This document shows positions 1 through 8,833 of a stretch of 64,000 bases of DNA, one piece after another. A program made the position numbers and the translations under genes. The first letter of the stretch is position 1. The number at the start of each line of letters is the position of its first letter. The DNA comes from Cytobacillus solani (GTDB lineage Bacteria; Bacillota; Bacilli; Bacillales; Cytobacillaceae), in assembly GCF_001420595.1 (NCBI RefSeq), contig NZ_LJIX01000003.1, positions 185,205 through 249,204 of the forward strand, in the 5' to 3' direction. The notes under the pieces were generated by a model. That model worked only from the letters and a program-made list of their open reading frames with translations, did no database searches and was not told the origin of the DNA.

Positions 1-459
1 AATTTATAGCCCTTCATCATCATATTCGTAAATTTCTTATGTACGTGAATAGCGTAAAATAACTCTTCAATCTTGTTGTCCCATAGAAATCCCAAAAGCT
101 GATGGGAGACAGTTCCTAAAGTTAAAGATTCTGGAATTCGAATGATTGGGAAATCTAAGGCATTTGCCAGCTTGATCACTTCGTCTGGAATATTATCGAT
201 AAAGCGTTTCAGTTTAATGGCCATCCCAGCGCATGGTCGCTCATTGATTTCTGAAATAAACTTGCTGAGTGTACGAGGATCTTCCTGAAAAGCATAGCCA
301 GTCGTTAATAACAAAGAATTCTCGGCCATAAAGTGAAAGACATCAGGTGTTTCTGATATTTCGATTGTATCGACTCTTCGTTTTAATCCAGCATGCCCCG
401 CGATGATTTCCGCCTCTTGAAAAACATCAACAATAAATAAATCCTCTAGCTTTTTCATA
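1..459 (-). CDS. PucR-family transcriptional regulator, N-terminal part (cut by window edge)
   Basis: The reverse strand reads MKKLEDLFIVDVF from an ATG at 459, preceded by a GAGAGG ribosome binding site, and stays open to base 1, so 153 residues of the N-terminus are visible. The sequence fits the PucR N-terminal ligand-sensing domain (family PF07905): an opening like KLEDLFIVDVFQEAEIIAGH, then LLLTTGYAF and IPDEVIKLANALDFPIIRIP. The DNA-binding helix-turn-helix at the C-terminus would lie outside the window. In Bacillus, PucR controls purine catabolism. Here it is divergent from allD, a ureidoglycolate dehydrogenase, so local control of allantoin/ureidoglycolate use is a reasonable inference. 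Confidence 0.85.
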
Positions 460-650
460 GGGGTTCCTCTCAATCTATCAAATTTAATCTAATTTAATTG
501 TATAGTCACTAAGGATAAAAAGAAACGAACTTTTGTTTAAATTGAACAAAATAGAATAGTTATTTTGTCTAATTGTAATAATGACGATCATCGTTTTAAA
601 CCCTAAAATTTTTATAGAAGTCATTTAAAAAAAGGGGTTTTATTAAAACG

Positions 651-1700
651 ATGAAAGTAATGAGACAAGAACTGGAAAATTTAATCACAACAAAGCTTCA
701 CCGTGCTGGATTAACAGAAAAACATGCAGGAGTAGTAGCAGATGTGCTAGTCCATGCAGATGCAAGAGGTGTTCACTCCCATGGAGCTATGCGTGTAGAA
801 TACTATGCTGAAAGAATTTCAAAGGGAGGAACAAACACAAATCCAAACTTTACCATCGAAAAAACAGGACCATGTTCTGCTGTTTTCGATGGTGACAATG
901 GGGCTGGGCATGTCGCTGCGAAACAGGCAATGGAAGAAGCCATTCAAATGGCGAAGGAAAATGGCATTGCTGTTGTAGGGGTTAGAAGAATTGGCCATAG
1001 CGGCTCTCTTTCTTATTACGTTGAAATGGCTGCTAATGAAGATCTAATCGGACTTTCCGTCTGTCAGTCAGATCCAATGGTTGTTCCTTATGGCGGAGCA
1101 GAACCGTATTATGGTACAAATCCGATTGCTTTTTCAGCACCTGGAAATAATGGAGAGAATATCATTTTTGATATGGCGACAACCGTGCAGGCATGGGGGA
1201 AAGTACTGCATGCCCGTTCAAAAAATGCTCCGATTGAAGAAGGCTGGGCCGTCGATAAAAATGGCAAGCCGACGACAGATCCATTTAAAGTAAATGCTTT
1301 ATTGCCGATAGCAGGGCCAAAAGGCTACGGGTTAATGATGATGGTTGATATTTTATCGGGGGTTCTTCTAGGCTTGCCATTTGGAAATAAGGTGACATCC
1401 ATGTATCATGACTTGACTGAGGACCGAAATCTAGGTCAGCTTCATATCGTGATCAATCCAGCATTTTTTACGAGCTTACCTAAATTTAAAGAAAATATCA
1501 TCAGAACGATGTCTGATTTAACAAATGTTAAACCTGCCCCAGGCTTTGATCAAGTATTTTATCCTGGGCAAATTAATACAATTTGTGAAATAGAAAGTAA
1601 GAAAAATGGAATAGAAATTGTTGATGAGGTTTACCAATATCTTATTTCTGATGTCATTCATAATAATAGCTTTGATCATAAAGACCCATTTGCAAAATAA
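651..1700 (+). CDS. allD: Ureidoglycolate dehydrogenase (AllD), malate/L-lactate dehydrogenase type 2 family
   Basis: The 349-residue protein matches Escherichia coli AllD in length and along its whole sequence as I recall it. Shared segments include ADARGVHSHGAMRVEYYAER, GHSGSLSYY, CQSDPMVVPYGGAE, YYGTNPIAF and GPKGYGLMMM. AllD oxidises (S)-ureidoglycolate to oxalurate with NAD+ in allantoin degradation. It belongs to the LDH2/MDH2 oxidoreductases, not the Rossmann-type lactate dehydrogenases. The ATG at 651 follows AAAGGGG by about 13 bases; the next ATG at 660 would be too far from it. The divergent PucR-type regulator supports the purine/allantoin role. No other allantoin gene is in the window, so the rest of the pathway must lie elsewhere or be absent. 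Confidence 0.9.
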   Translation: MKVMRQELENLITTKLHRAGLTEKHAGVVADVLVHADARGVHSHGAMRVEYYAERISKGGTNTNPNFTIEKTGPCSAVFDGDNGAGHVAAKQAMEEAIQMAKENGIAVVGVRRIGHSGSLSYYVEMAANEDLIGLSVCQSDPMVVPYGGAEPYYGTNPIAFSAPGNNGENIIFDMATTVQAWGKVLHARSKNAPIEEGWAVDKNGKPTTDPFKVNALLPIAGPKGYGLMMMVDILSGVLLGLPFGNKVTSMYHDLTEDRNLGQLHIVINPAFFTSLPKFKENIIRTMSDLTNVKPAPGFDQVFYPGQINTICEIESKKNGIEIVDEVYQYLISDVIHNNSFDHKDPFAK

Positions 1701-1727
1701 ACTGGAGTCTATGTATGAAATGAAGAT

Positions 1728-1759
1728 AAAGGCGGTGGAGCATAGTTTCCATCGCCTTT
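1728..1759 (+). terminator. Hairpin after allD
   Basis: A 12-bp stem, AAAGGCGGTGGA with TCCATCGCCTTT (one G-T pair), starts 28 bases after the allD stop. The T-rich tract is weak, so it may be an imperfect terminator. Confidence 0.55.
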
Positions 1760-1850
1760 AAGTAAATTTTAAAATCTTTATAGTTTTAGGAAACGAGCGG
1801 AGATGATAGCATAATAATAAAGCATACTTTTTTATAGTGAGGGACTTCCA

Positions 1851-2765
1851 TTGAATCTTAACCAAAAAGCGATTGAATTGCTAGAAGAAAATAAATATGA
1901 TGAATCATTAATACTATTTAAAGAAGCAGTAGGACGATCAAGAGATATACAATCTCTTAATAATCTTGCATGGATTTATTGTAATGAGGAAGATAATGAT
2001 ATCAATGCTCTTCCTTTATTAGAAGAAATATTAAGGATGAATCCCAAATCTCATTTTCCTTATAATTTGTTAGGGGAGATTTATTGTAGACAAGTAAAGT
2101 GGGAATCCGCAAAAGACATATTGGAAAAGGCAATTTCCATCCAGCCTTCAAAACCGGCTTACAATAATTTAGCGGTGGCTAATTATCATCTCGGACACAT
2201 AGAAGAGGCTTCAAAATATTTTCTTTTAGGTTCAGAACCCTCTGATTTGGCCATGTATAGCCATATAAGATGTTTGATTGAATTAGATAATAAAAGTGAA
2301 GCAAAATGTAAACTTGATGCATTTTCTGAGGATGACAATGAATTTGTTGGAGAAGTTGAGGTTGCAGATTTATATGTAGAGTTGGGGTGTTACGAAGAGG
2401 CAATAACATGGTTTAAAAAAGGATGGAATAATTACGCAAAACAACCGAAATGGATTAGTCGATATATTTATTCCTTGCTGAAAATGTATAATCCTATTCT
2501 AGCTAAAGAACTGCTGAGCGAAGGAATAAATGAAAAGATAATAGATATTAAAGAAGCATATGAAGAAGAATGTGATGAAGATTGGTCAGAAAAGGATAAA
2601 CAAGTCTATATTAAAGAGTTGCTTAATGACAAAAAAGAATATGAACAAATGTTTGAAAAAATCACATCTGGCTATATTCCGACTATGGAGTTCGATACAA
2701 CTATCCAAACAGCCTGTTATCTTTTTGGCTGTAATCGTCATAACCATCCTGAATATCATGGATAA
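1851..2765 (+). CDS. Tetratricopeptide-repeat protein of unknown role
   Basis: Start is TTG at 1851, with a GAGGGA site upstream. The 304-residue protein is soluble and mostly helical, with TPR-like units: residues 1-45 (AIELLEENKYDESLILF), about 55-120 (LGEIYCRQVKWESAKDILEKA, then LAVANYHLGHIEEASKYF), and about 165-200 (LYVELGCYEEAITWFKKG). The last 50 residues do not look like TPR and end with a Cys/His-rich GCNRHNHPEYHG tail, which could bind metal. TPR proteins are scaffolds, so no reaction can be named. It sits 75 bases before another unrecognised gene on the same strand. Genes of this kind are common in Bacillus orphan immunity or toxin islands, but no toxin is visible. Confidence 0.7.
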   Translation: MNLNQKAIELLEENKYDESLILFKEAVGRSRDIQSLNNLAWIYCNEEDNDINALPLLEEILRMNPKSHFPYNLLGEIYCRQVKWESAKDILEKAISIQPSKPAYNNLAVANYHLGHIEEASKYFLLGSEPSDLAMYSHIRCLIELDNKSEAKCKLDAFSEDDNEFVGEVEVADLYVELGCYEEAITWFKKGWNNYAKQPKWISRYIYSLLKMYNPILAKELLSEGINEKIIDIKEAYEEECDEDWSEKDKQVYIKELLNDKKEYEQMFEKITSGYIPTMEFDTTIQTACYLFGCNRHNHPEYHG

Positions 2766-2840
2766 AACACAATAAAGGTTTTTGGTAATTATTTGAGCTC
2801 ACAATCTTGGTCAACTATTTTCAAGAGAGGGGTTTCGTGA

Positions 2841-3431
2841 ATGTTTTCTAATGAACAATTACAAGATTTGATTGAAGGGAAAGTCGTAGGGAACAAATTC
2901 CCTTATGATACAAAAAATGAGCAAGAAATTGAAGCGTATATCCGACGGTTATTTCATCGAATAAACCGTATTCCTAATCTAGTATGTGAAGCAGAGTGGA
3001 ATCATTTTGGCAGTGGCTACGCCTCCTTTATTGAACTTTTTTGTTATCAAAAGGGAGATGTTATAGTCGTTGAAGAGAAATACGGCCGTAGAGAGATAAA
3101 GACGGAAGGGATTATTATTGATATTTGTCGTTTAGCACCTGTAGCTCTCATGGGTGAAGATGACAGATATAAAACAATTCGTTTCGAAACGAATGAAGTA
3201 GTTGGTGGGGCATATGGTTCTTTACTTGGTGGCCCCAATTTATTTAATTTAAGCGAGAAATTCCAAAAAATTGCAGTGCAATTGAAACAAGCCTTAATAG
3301 AGTTTAATTATGAACTGTTAGAAGCAGAAAAATTGAATCAGCCTTTGTCTTTTCAAACGGAAATTCCAACGATTTATCGTGAACCTGGAGAATATTTAGT
3401 CTTGGATGCTATTTTTTATTGGGAGGATTAA
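2841..3431 (+). CDS. Hypothetical protein, family not recognised
   Basis: A 196-residue soluble protein starting at ATG 2841 after a good GAGAGG site. I do not recognise the family. It has no signal peptide, membrane segment or clear catalytic motif. Visible features are an N-terminal charged helical half, a central strand-rich part with GDVIVVEEKYGRR and a glycine-rich GGAYGSLLGGPNLF, and an acidic C-terminus ending FYWED. Size, acidity and position behind a TPR gene would fit an immunity-type protein, but this is only a guess from context. Confidence 0.6.
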   Translation: MFSNEQLQDLIEGKVVGNKFPYDTKNEQEIEAYIRRLFHRINRIPNLVCEAEWNHFGSGYASFIELFCYQKGDVIVVEEKYGRREIKTEGIIIDICRLAPVALMGEDDRYKTIRFETNEVVGGAYGSLLGGPNLFNLSEKFQKIAVQLKQALIEFNYELLEAEKLNQPLSFQTEIPTIYREPGEYLVLDAIFYWED

Positions 3432-3507
3432 TTTCATTATTTTATTAAGGTCCCATATTCCTCTCATTAAAATAGGTTAGTACATGAATAAAAAGTGGAG
3501 GTCGATG

Positions 3508-3765
3508 ATGGATAGGTTATTACAAGAAATCGTAAATTGGCTCAAAATGATAGATAAACAGATTGTTATTGGCATTTCAGGACATGGGGCTGCTGGTAAA
3601 ACAACCTTTACCGATATAAATTATTTAAGGCAATCTCATGAAGAACGCCGGATTCAGTATGAATTGTTTATGCATCCGTACAGCCAGCACTTTGATATTA
3701 TTATCAAAAACTCTAATAAGGCAATAAGTGTAGAAAAAAACACAATAGAATTTATAAGTACATAA
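3508..3765 (+). pseudogene. Uridine-kinase-like P-loop protein with a large internal deletion
   Basis: The frame starts best at ATG 3508 (GGAGGT site at 3497-3502) and codes for 85 residues. The first 30 residues carry an intact Walker A, GISGHGAAGKTT, as in P-loop uridine-kinase-like proteins of Bacillus. Directly after TTFT the sequence jumps to DINYLRQSHEERRIQYE and continues as the family's C-terminal end (HPYSQHFDIIIKNSN). Relatives that I recall are about 200 residues long, so roughly 110-120 residues, including substrate and lid regions, are missing, in frame. The product should be inactive as a kinase. A natural short protein is possible but less likely because both ends match the long family so closely. 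Confidence 0.7.
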
Positions 3766-4090
3766 TTATAAGTTCTAATAATGTTAGAAAGCCAAACTTC
3801 GTCTCTGAGAAATTTGGCTTTGATATCATCTAAGTTAGCCTAACACTGCAATATTCTTATGAGCCAGGCATCGTATAGATTACACTGATTCTGTATTTGC
3901 CACCCGGCTCAGCTGCAAGCCAGATGGCACCTATTTACAGCCTGCTGTATAGTTTATAAATCATGGATAGGTGCAAGAAAAACAGGACATTTAATATTAT
4001 TTTCAACATAATATGATTGGAATTTTAGCCATTTAATTGTAATATTCAAGAGAGGGAAATATTTGCAGTATTAGGAAGTGAGAATGGGAT
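3766..4090. other. Intergenic stretch with one hairpin
   Basis: No gene is visible. A 9-bp stem AAAGCCAAA/TTTGGCTTT at 3788-3821 may end the upstream transcript, though it lacks a T-run. A second loose pairing, GGCACCTAT near 3925 with GATAGGTGC near 3968, may be chance. The region before 4091 holds the promoter for the permease, not resolved. Confidence 0.4.
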
Positions 4091-5173
4091 ATGTCGATGT
4101 TAGAAAAAAGATGGTTTAAAAGTATGATTGCTATCATCTTATTTTTAATCATTGTGTTTTTATTAAATAAAAATCAATTTATCTTAACACCAATTGTTGT
4201 GTTGCTTAAAACAATCTTTTTACCGTTTGTTGTTGCTGGCATTTTGTTTTATTTGTGCCGGCCATTAGTGAATTGGCTAGAAAAGAAGAAAGTACCGAGA
4301 TGGATCGCCATTTTAGTTGCCTATGTTGCCATCATCTTGATTATTTTTGGAATTATAAGATTGGTTGGACCGGTCATCAATGACCAATTAGAACGATTTG
4401 TAGATAATTTGCCAGCTATGGTTTCCACCGTAATGGATGGGGTTAAATATGTTCAGGAAAATCGATCTACTTTTCCAGACTTCGTTCAAGAAGCATTTCT
4501 CAAGGCGAGTACAGAGTTAGAAACGAGACTGGAATCCAATGCAGGGAATATTGCGAATGGAATTCTTGGTGTTTTCGGATGGATTGGCGGTTTTATTAAT
4601 ACAATCTTCTATCTTGTCCTTGTTCCATTTATTTTATTTTATATGTTAAAGGATAGTCATCGTTTTGCACCGAGTGTGGCTGTTTTATTCCCACAGTCTA
4701 AAAGGGACCATGTGAAAAATATATTAAAAGAAATGGACAAGACCATTTCAACCTATATTCAAGGTCAAATGCTTGTCAGTATTATTGTCGGTGTACTTTT
4801 GTATATTGGCTACTTAATTATTGGTCTGAACTATTCACTTGTTTTAGCGATGTTCGGAATGTTTACTAACGTCATTCCGTTTTTAGGGCCATATATTGCA
4901 GTTGTTCCCGCATTCCTAGTAGCGTTATTTCAGGATCCTGTAATGGCTCTTTATGTAGCGATTATTATGTTAGTTGCTCAACAAATTGAAGGAAATATCG
5001 TTTCTCCGAATATTATGGGGAAAACGCTAAAAATCCATCCATTAACTATCATTGTATTGATATTATCAGCTGGAAACTTTATGGGGATTATCGGGATTAT
5101 TTTTGTCATCCCAGCTTATTCCATTGCAAAGGTGCTTGTAGTGAATATCGTAAAGATTTTTAAGGAAGAATAA
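4091..5173 (+). CDS. AI-2E family transporter (UPF0118 permease)
   Basis: A 360-residue integral membrane protein with the layout of the AI-2E/UPF0118 family. There are two to three N-terminal membrane helices (residues about 12-90), a soluble section (about 95-150) rich in charged residues, and a C-terminal block of helices with the family signature NVIPFLGPYIAVVPAFLVAL and QQIEGNIVSPNIMGKTLKIHP. B. subtilis has several such proteins (YueF, YtvI, YrrI, YdbI). Substrates in Bacillus are mostly unknown; some relatives are Na+/H+ antiporters or autoinducer-2 exporters. ATG 4091 is followed by a second ATG two codons later, and either could be used. It appears to be a single-gene unit. Confidence 0.85.
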   Translation: MSMLEKRWFKSMIAIILFLIIVFLLNKNQFILTPIVVLLKTIFLPFVVAGILFYLCRPLVNWLEKKKVPRWIAILVAYVAIILIIFGIIRLVGPVINDQLERFVDNLPAMVSTVMDGVKYVQENRSTFPDFVQEAFLKASTELETRLESNAGNIANGILGVFGWIGGFINTIFYLVLVPFILFYMLKDSHRFAPSVAVLFPQSKRDHVKNILKEMDKTISTYIQGQMLVSIIVGVLLYIGYLIIGLNYSLVLAMFGMFTNVIPFLGPYIAVVPAFLVALFQDPVMALYVAIIMLVAQQIEGNIVSPNIMGKTLKIHPLTIIVLILSAGNFMGIIGIIFVIPAYSIAKVLVVNIVKIFKEE

Positions 5174-5217
5174 CAATATATAGCAGTACGTTCAAAAGGG
5201 TATAGAAGTTAGTGAAG

Positions 5218-5247
5218 AAGTCATCAATGATTTGATGGCTTTTTTTC
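5218..5247 (+). terminator. Terminator after the AI-2E permease gene
   Basis: Stem AAGTCATCA with TGATGGCTT (one T-G pair), then a run of T at 5240-5247. Positioned 44 bases after the stop. Confidence 0.75.
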
Positions 5248-5324
5248 TTGAATTCTCTCTTCTTCAGCAAGCATATTCATATATAATGAAAAATAAAAGT
5301 CATTTGTTAAAGCGTAAAAATAGT

Positions 5325-5353
5325 TTGACTTTTAAAATATTGTTAGTTAAGAT
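5325..5353 (+). promoter_or_regulatory. Probable promoter of the ileS2 leader
   Basis: TTGACT at 5325-5330, 17-base spacer, TAAGAT at 5348-5353. Transcription from here would give a leader of about 300 bases before the synthetase start, typical of attenuator-controlled Bacillus genes. Confidence 0.5.
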
Positions 5354-5394
5354 TAAGGATAATTTAATAATTAATTTGATGACGAGAAAGAGTA

Positions 5395-5582
5395 ATTATG
5401 TTTATCTTATCTACAGAGAGTTGATGAAGTGCTGAAAGTCAACGTTAAGACCATAATGAAAATCCTCTCCGAGAAGCAAGGTTGAAAGAAATTTTAAACT
5501 TTGACGGCATTCTACCGATACCCAGGACACGTATGATAGTACGTAGTGTAATTAATTCAAAAAACCGCTACTATGGTTTTTT
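5395..5582 (+). promoter_or_regulatory. T-box-like leader (divergent or decayed) with first terminator
   Basis: The segment has several pieces of a T-box leader. A short stem I is closed by GAGAG (5416-5420) and CTCTC (5465-5469). It contains GATGAAGTGCTGAAAGTC-like apical sequence. The candidate specifier ATC (isoleucine) sits at 5462-5464. GAGAAGCAAGGTTGAAAG follows the stem, and a stem-III-like CGGCATTCTACCGATA lies at 5505-5520. The hallmark AGGGTGGNACCGCG of the antiterminator is not recognisable. It ends in a hairpin AAAAAACCG/TGGTTTTTT (5559-5582) with a long T tract. I read it as a diverged or broken T-box for isoleucine; another leader type is possible. Confidence 0.45.
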
Positions 5583-5617
5583 TTATTTTTTAAGGCAGAT
5601 TATATATTTAGATATAT

Positions 5618-5658
5618 AAACTCGATTCTACGTATGTAGGGTCGAGTTTTTTTATTTT
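5618..5658 (+). terminator. Strong terminator just before the ileS2 ribosome binding site
   Basis: A 14-bp stem (5618-5631 with 5636-5649, two T-G pairs) with loop GTAT is followed by a T-rich tract through 5658. It lies only four bases before the AGGGGG ribosome binding site, so it stands between promoter and gene and would silence ileS2 unless prevented from forming. Confidence 0.8.
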
Positions 5659-5672
5659 AATAGGGGGTGCGA

Positions 5673-8600
5673 ATGTTGAAGGAATCCAGTATGGAAAGGG
5701 AACTAAGAGTTCGGAAAAAGTGGGAAAAGGATCGAACGTTCGAGCGTTCGATAGCTAACCGAGAGGGAAGAGAGACATATGTTTTCTATGAAGGGCCGCC
5801 AACAGCAAATGGTTTGCCACATGCTGGTCATGCTCTTGGGAGAACGATTAAGGATTTTGTGGCAAGATACAAAACTATGTCAGGCTATCAGGTTTTAAGA
5901 AAAGCGGGTTGGGATACACATGGCTTACCGGTGGAATTAGAGGTTGAAAAACAGTTAAATATTCGTGGGAAAGATCAAATCGAAGAATATGGTATTGAAA
6001 AGTTTATTCAAAAATGTAAAGATAGTGTCTTTGAATATGAAAATGAATGGAAGCAATTTACTACAGCTCTTGGCTATTGGGTGGACATGGAAGACCCTTA
6101 TATAACGTTAAACAACGAATATATTGAATCTGTCTGGAATATCTTATCCTCCATACATGAAAAAGGCTATTTATATAGAGGCCATCGGGTTGTTCCTTAT
6201 TGTCCTCATTGTGAGACTTCACTTAGCTCTCATGAAGTTGCACAAGGATATAAGGATGTTTCTGATCTATCCGTTACAGCAAAATTTCGCTTAAAGGGAA
6301 GAACAGACGAATATCTTTTAGGATGGACAACGACACCGTGGACATTGCCGGGTAATATTGCGGTTGCTGTTAATCCAAATATAAACTATGTAAGAGTTAG
6401 ACAAGGGTTAGATATATTAGTTCTTGCAGAATCTTTGGCTCCTGCTGTTATGAAGGGGAAATATGAGATCCTAGATGTGATGAAAGGGAAAGACTTAGTT
6501 GGACTCTCCTATGAGCCGCCTTTTAATTATGCTACTGTATCAAATGGCCATAAAATTCTTGGTGCAGATTTTGTTACGGATACAAGTGGAACAGGTATCG
6601 TGCATATCGCACCAGCACATGGAGAAGACGATTACAAGGCCATTCAGGATAATCAATTTGATTATGTAAATGTAGTTGATTCTAAAGGTCGCTATAAGGA
6701 ATATGTGACTCCACTTGCAGGACAATTTGTCAAAGATTGTGATATAGAAATTATAAAAATGCTATCAAAGCAAAATTTGTTATTTGATAAGAAAAAATAT
6801 GAACATAGCTATCCCCACTGTTGGCGATGTGACAGTCCGCTTCTTTATTATGCCATGAAGGGTTGGTTTATTAAGACAACAGCAGTGAAAGAGAAAATAC
6901 AATTAAATAACCAAAAAGTTCAATGGTTCCCTTCTCATATGAAAGAGGGAAGGTTTGGGAACTTTTTAGATAACATGGTTGACTGGAATATTGGCAGAAA
7001 CAGATATTGGGGAACCCCGTTAAACGTTTGGATTTGTAAAGAATGCGGGAAAGAAAAAGCCCCTAATTCAATTAAAGAATTAAGAGAGCTTTCAGCGGGT
7101 GAAGTGCCAGAAACCATAGAGTTGCACAAACCCTATGTAGATAAGGTGCAATTAACTTGCTCTTGCGGTGGTACGATGAATCGAACTAGTGAAGTGATTG
7201 ATGTATGGTTCGATAGCGGCTCAATGCCATTTGCTCAATATCATTATCCGTTTGAAAATAACGGTACCTTTAAGAAGCAATTTCCCGCTGATGTCGTTAT
7301 TGAGGGGGTTGACCAAACACGAGGGTGGTTTTACAGCTTATTAGCAGTTTCTACTTTGTTTACGGGACAATCACCTTATAAGCGTGTCCTTTCTTTAGGT
7401 CATATTTTAGATGAGAATGGACAAAAGATGTCAAAAAGTAAGGGAAATGCACTTAATCCAACTGAGTTAATTAATGAGTTTGGTGCGGATTCGCTAAGAT
7501 GGGCTTTGTTAGCTGACAGCTCTCCATGGAATAATAAGCGATTTTCTAAAAAGACGGTCAGTCATGCTAAGTCCAAAGTTATAGATACACTTTTGAATGT
7601 TTATTCTTTTTACTCGATGTATGCAGAAATTGACCAATTTAATCCAGAAAGGGACTTGGGTGGGACGAGAACAACTCTTGATAAGTGGATTCTATCCCGG
7701 TTGAATACTGTTATAAGGGAAGTTACACGAAGTTTAGAAGAATATGATATAACCAAAGGGGCTAGATCGATTTCATTATTTGTTGATGAACTTAGTAACT
7801 GGTATATAAGACGTTCCAGACAACGCTTTTGGAGCAGTGGCATGACCGATGATAAGAAGTCAGCATTTACCACCTTATTTATTGTGTTAAAGAATCTGTC
7901 ACAGCTTATGGCTCCTTATATTCCTTTTGTTACGGAGGATATTTACTCCAACTTAGTGAAAGATAGTGTGCATGTATCGGATTATCCTAAACCAGATGAA
8001 ACACTAATTAATGAACATCTAGAAAAAGAAATGGATGCCGTCTTACAAATAATAGAACTAACAAGATCCGTTAGAAATACAGCGGGAATAAAAACAAAAC
8101 AGCCATTAGCCAAGTTGATGGTAATTCCGACGGATGCATCTATTCTATCTGAGCTGCAAAAGTATTCGTTTATTATAAAAGAAGAAATGAATATAAAAGA
8201 AGTAGAGTTTAAGAAAGATTATCAAGATTTGCTGCAGCTTGATCTTAAGATGAATTTTTCTGCAGTTGGACCAAAGTTGGGAAAATCCGTGGGTGAAGTG
8301 AAAAATAAACTTGATAAATTAGTTCCAGAAGAAATAGCAAAATTTATTGCAAAAAGAGAAATGCAATTATCATTATTTTCGGGTGAAACAATAACTCTTA
8401 CAATGGATGACGTGCTTATTGAGAAAAAGGGAAGAGATGGTTATGAGTTATCAGAAGGAAGTAAATTCTTAATCTTATTAGATACAACATTAACACGAGG
8501 ATTAAAAGAAGAAGGGCTAGTAAGGGAATTTGTTCGGTCTGTTCAAACTTATCGAAAGGAATTGAACCTGCCAGTTGATTTACGAGCAGACCTTTATATT

Positions 8601-8753
8601 CAGGCTGATCCATGGCTTGAAAAAATATTGAACGAATATGATGAATTAGTGCAAAGGAATCTTATATTGAATGAAATCCATTTTGAAAGTAAACCAGCTA
8701 TGAAAAGTTTCAAGGTGGAAGGAAATGAAATTAAATTGTACATTCAGTCATAA
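5673..8753 (+). CDS. ileS2: Isoleucyl-tRNA synthetase, type 2 (eukaryotic-like)
   Basis: A class I synthetase of 1026 residues that charges tRNA-Ile. It has the HIGH-type motif PHAGHALGR (HAGH at residues 50-53), the editing-domain motifs [11 protein letters not shown] and [14 protein letters not shown], and KMSKS at 585-589. It strongly resembles the second, eukaryotic-like IleRS of the B. anthracis group (for example the block [13 protein letters not shown] and [11 protein letters not shown]), not the shorter housekeeping B. subtilis type. Type 2 enzymes are known for natural mupirocin resistance. The HxGH order is canonical here. I chose ATG 5673 because AGGGGG (5662-5667) is well placed. 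A GTG at 5667 overlaps that site. A normal ileS is expected elsewhere in the genome. Control is probably by the terminators in the leader. Confidence 0.93.
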   Translation: MLKESSMERELRVRKKWEKDRTFERSIANREGRETYVFYEGPPTANGLPHAGHALGRTIKDFVARYKTMSGYQVLRKAGWDTHGLPVELEVEKQLNIRGKDQIEEYGIEKFIQKCKDSVFEYENEWKQFTTALGYWVDMEDPYITLNNEYIESVWNILSSIHEKGYLYRGHRVVPYCPHCETSLSSHEVAQGYKDVSDLSVTAKFRLKGRTDEYLLGWTTTPWTLPGNIAVAVNPNINYVRVRQGLDILVLAESLAPAVMKGKYEILDVMKGKDLVGLSYEPPFNYATVSNGHKILGADFVTDTSGTGIVHIAPAHGEDDYKAIQDNQFDYVNVVDSKGRYKEYVTPLAGQFVKDCDIEIIKMLSKQNLLFDKKKYEHSYPHCWRCDSPLLYYAMKGWFIKTTAVKEKIQLNNQKVQWFPSHMKEGRFGNFLDNMVDWNIGRNRYWGTPLNVWICKECGKEKAPNSIKELRELSAGEVPETIELHKPYVDKVQLTCSCGGTMNRTSEVIDVWFDSGSMPFAQYHYPFENNGTFKKQFPADVVIEGVDQTRGWFYSLLAVSTLFTGQSPYKRVLSLGHILDENGQKMSKSKGNALNPTELINEFGADSLRWALLADSSPWNNKRFSKKTVSHAKSKVIDTLLNVYSFYSMYAEIDQFNPERDLGGTRTTLDKWILSRLNTVIREVTRSLEEYDITKGARSISLFVDELSNWYIRRSRQRFWSSGMTDDKKSAFTTLFIVLKNLSQLMAPYIPFVTEDIYSNLVKDSVHVSDYPKPDETLINEHLEKEMDAVLQIIELTRSVRNTAGIKTKQPLAKLMVIPTDASILSELQKYSFIIKEEMNIKEVEFKKDYQDLLQLDLKMNFSAVGPKLGKSVGEVKNKLDKLVPEEIAKFIAKREMQLSLFSGETITLTMDDVLIEKKGRDGYELSEGSKFLILLDTTLTRGLKEEGLVREFVRSVQTYRKELNLPVDLRADLYIQADPWLEKILNEYDELVQRNLILNEIHFESKPAMKSFKVEGNEIKLYIQS

Positions 8754-8758
8754 AGCAG

Positions 8759-8779
8759 ACCCCTGTTTAACACAGGGGT
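8759..8779. terminator. Bidirectional hairpin between ileS2 and the serine hydrolase gene
   Basis: Stem ACCCCTGT/ACAGGGGT with a 5-base loop, placed between the two convergent genes. T-runs on either side are poor. Confidence 0.55.
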
Positions 8780-8833
8780 TCCCAATTTTAAATGTTACTA
8801 CTTTCATTTTGCCCGACATAGTGGCAATGAGAT

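Noticed and set aside
5232-5435. 67-residue ORF before ileS2
   Set aside because: Starts inside a terminator, has no ribosome site, and overlaps promoter and leader.
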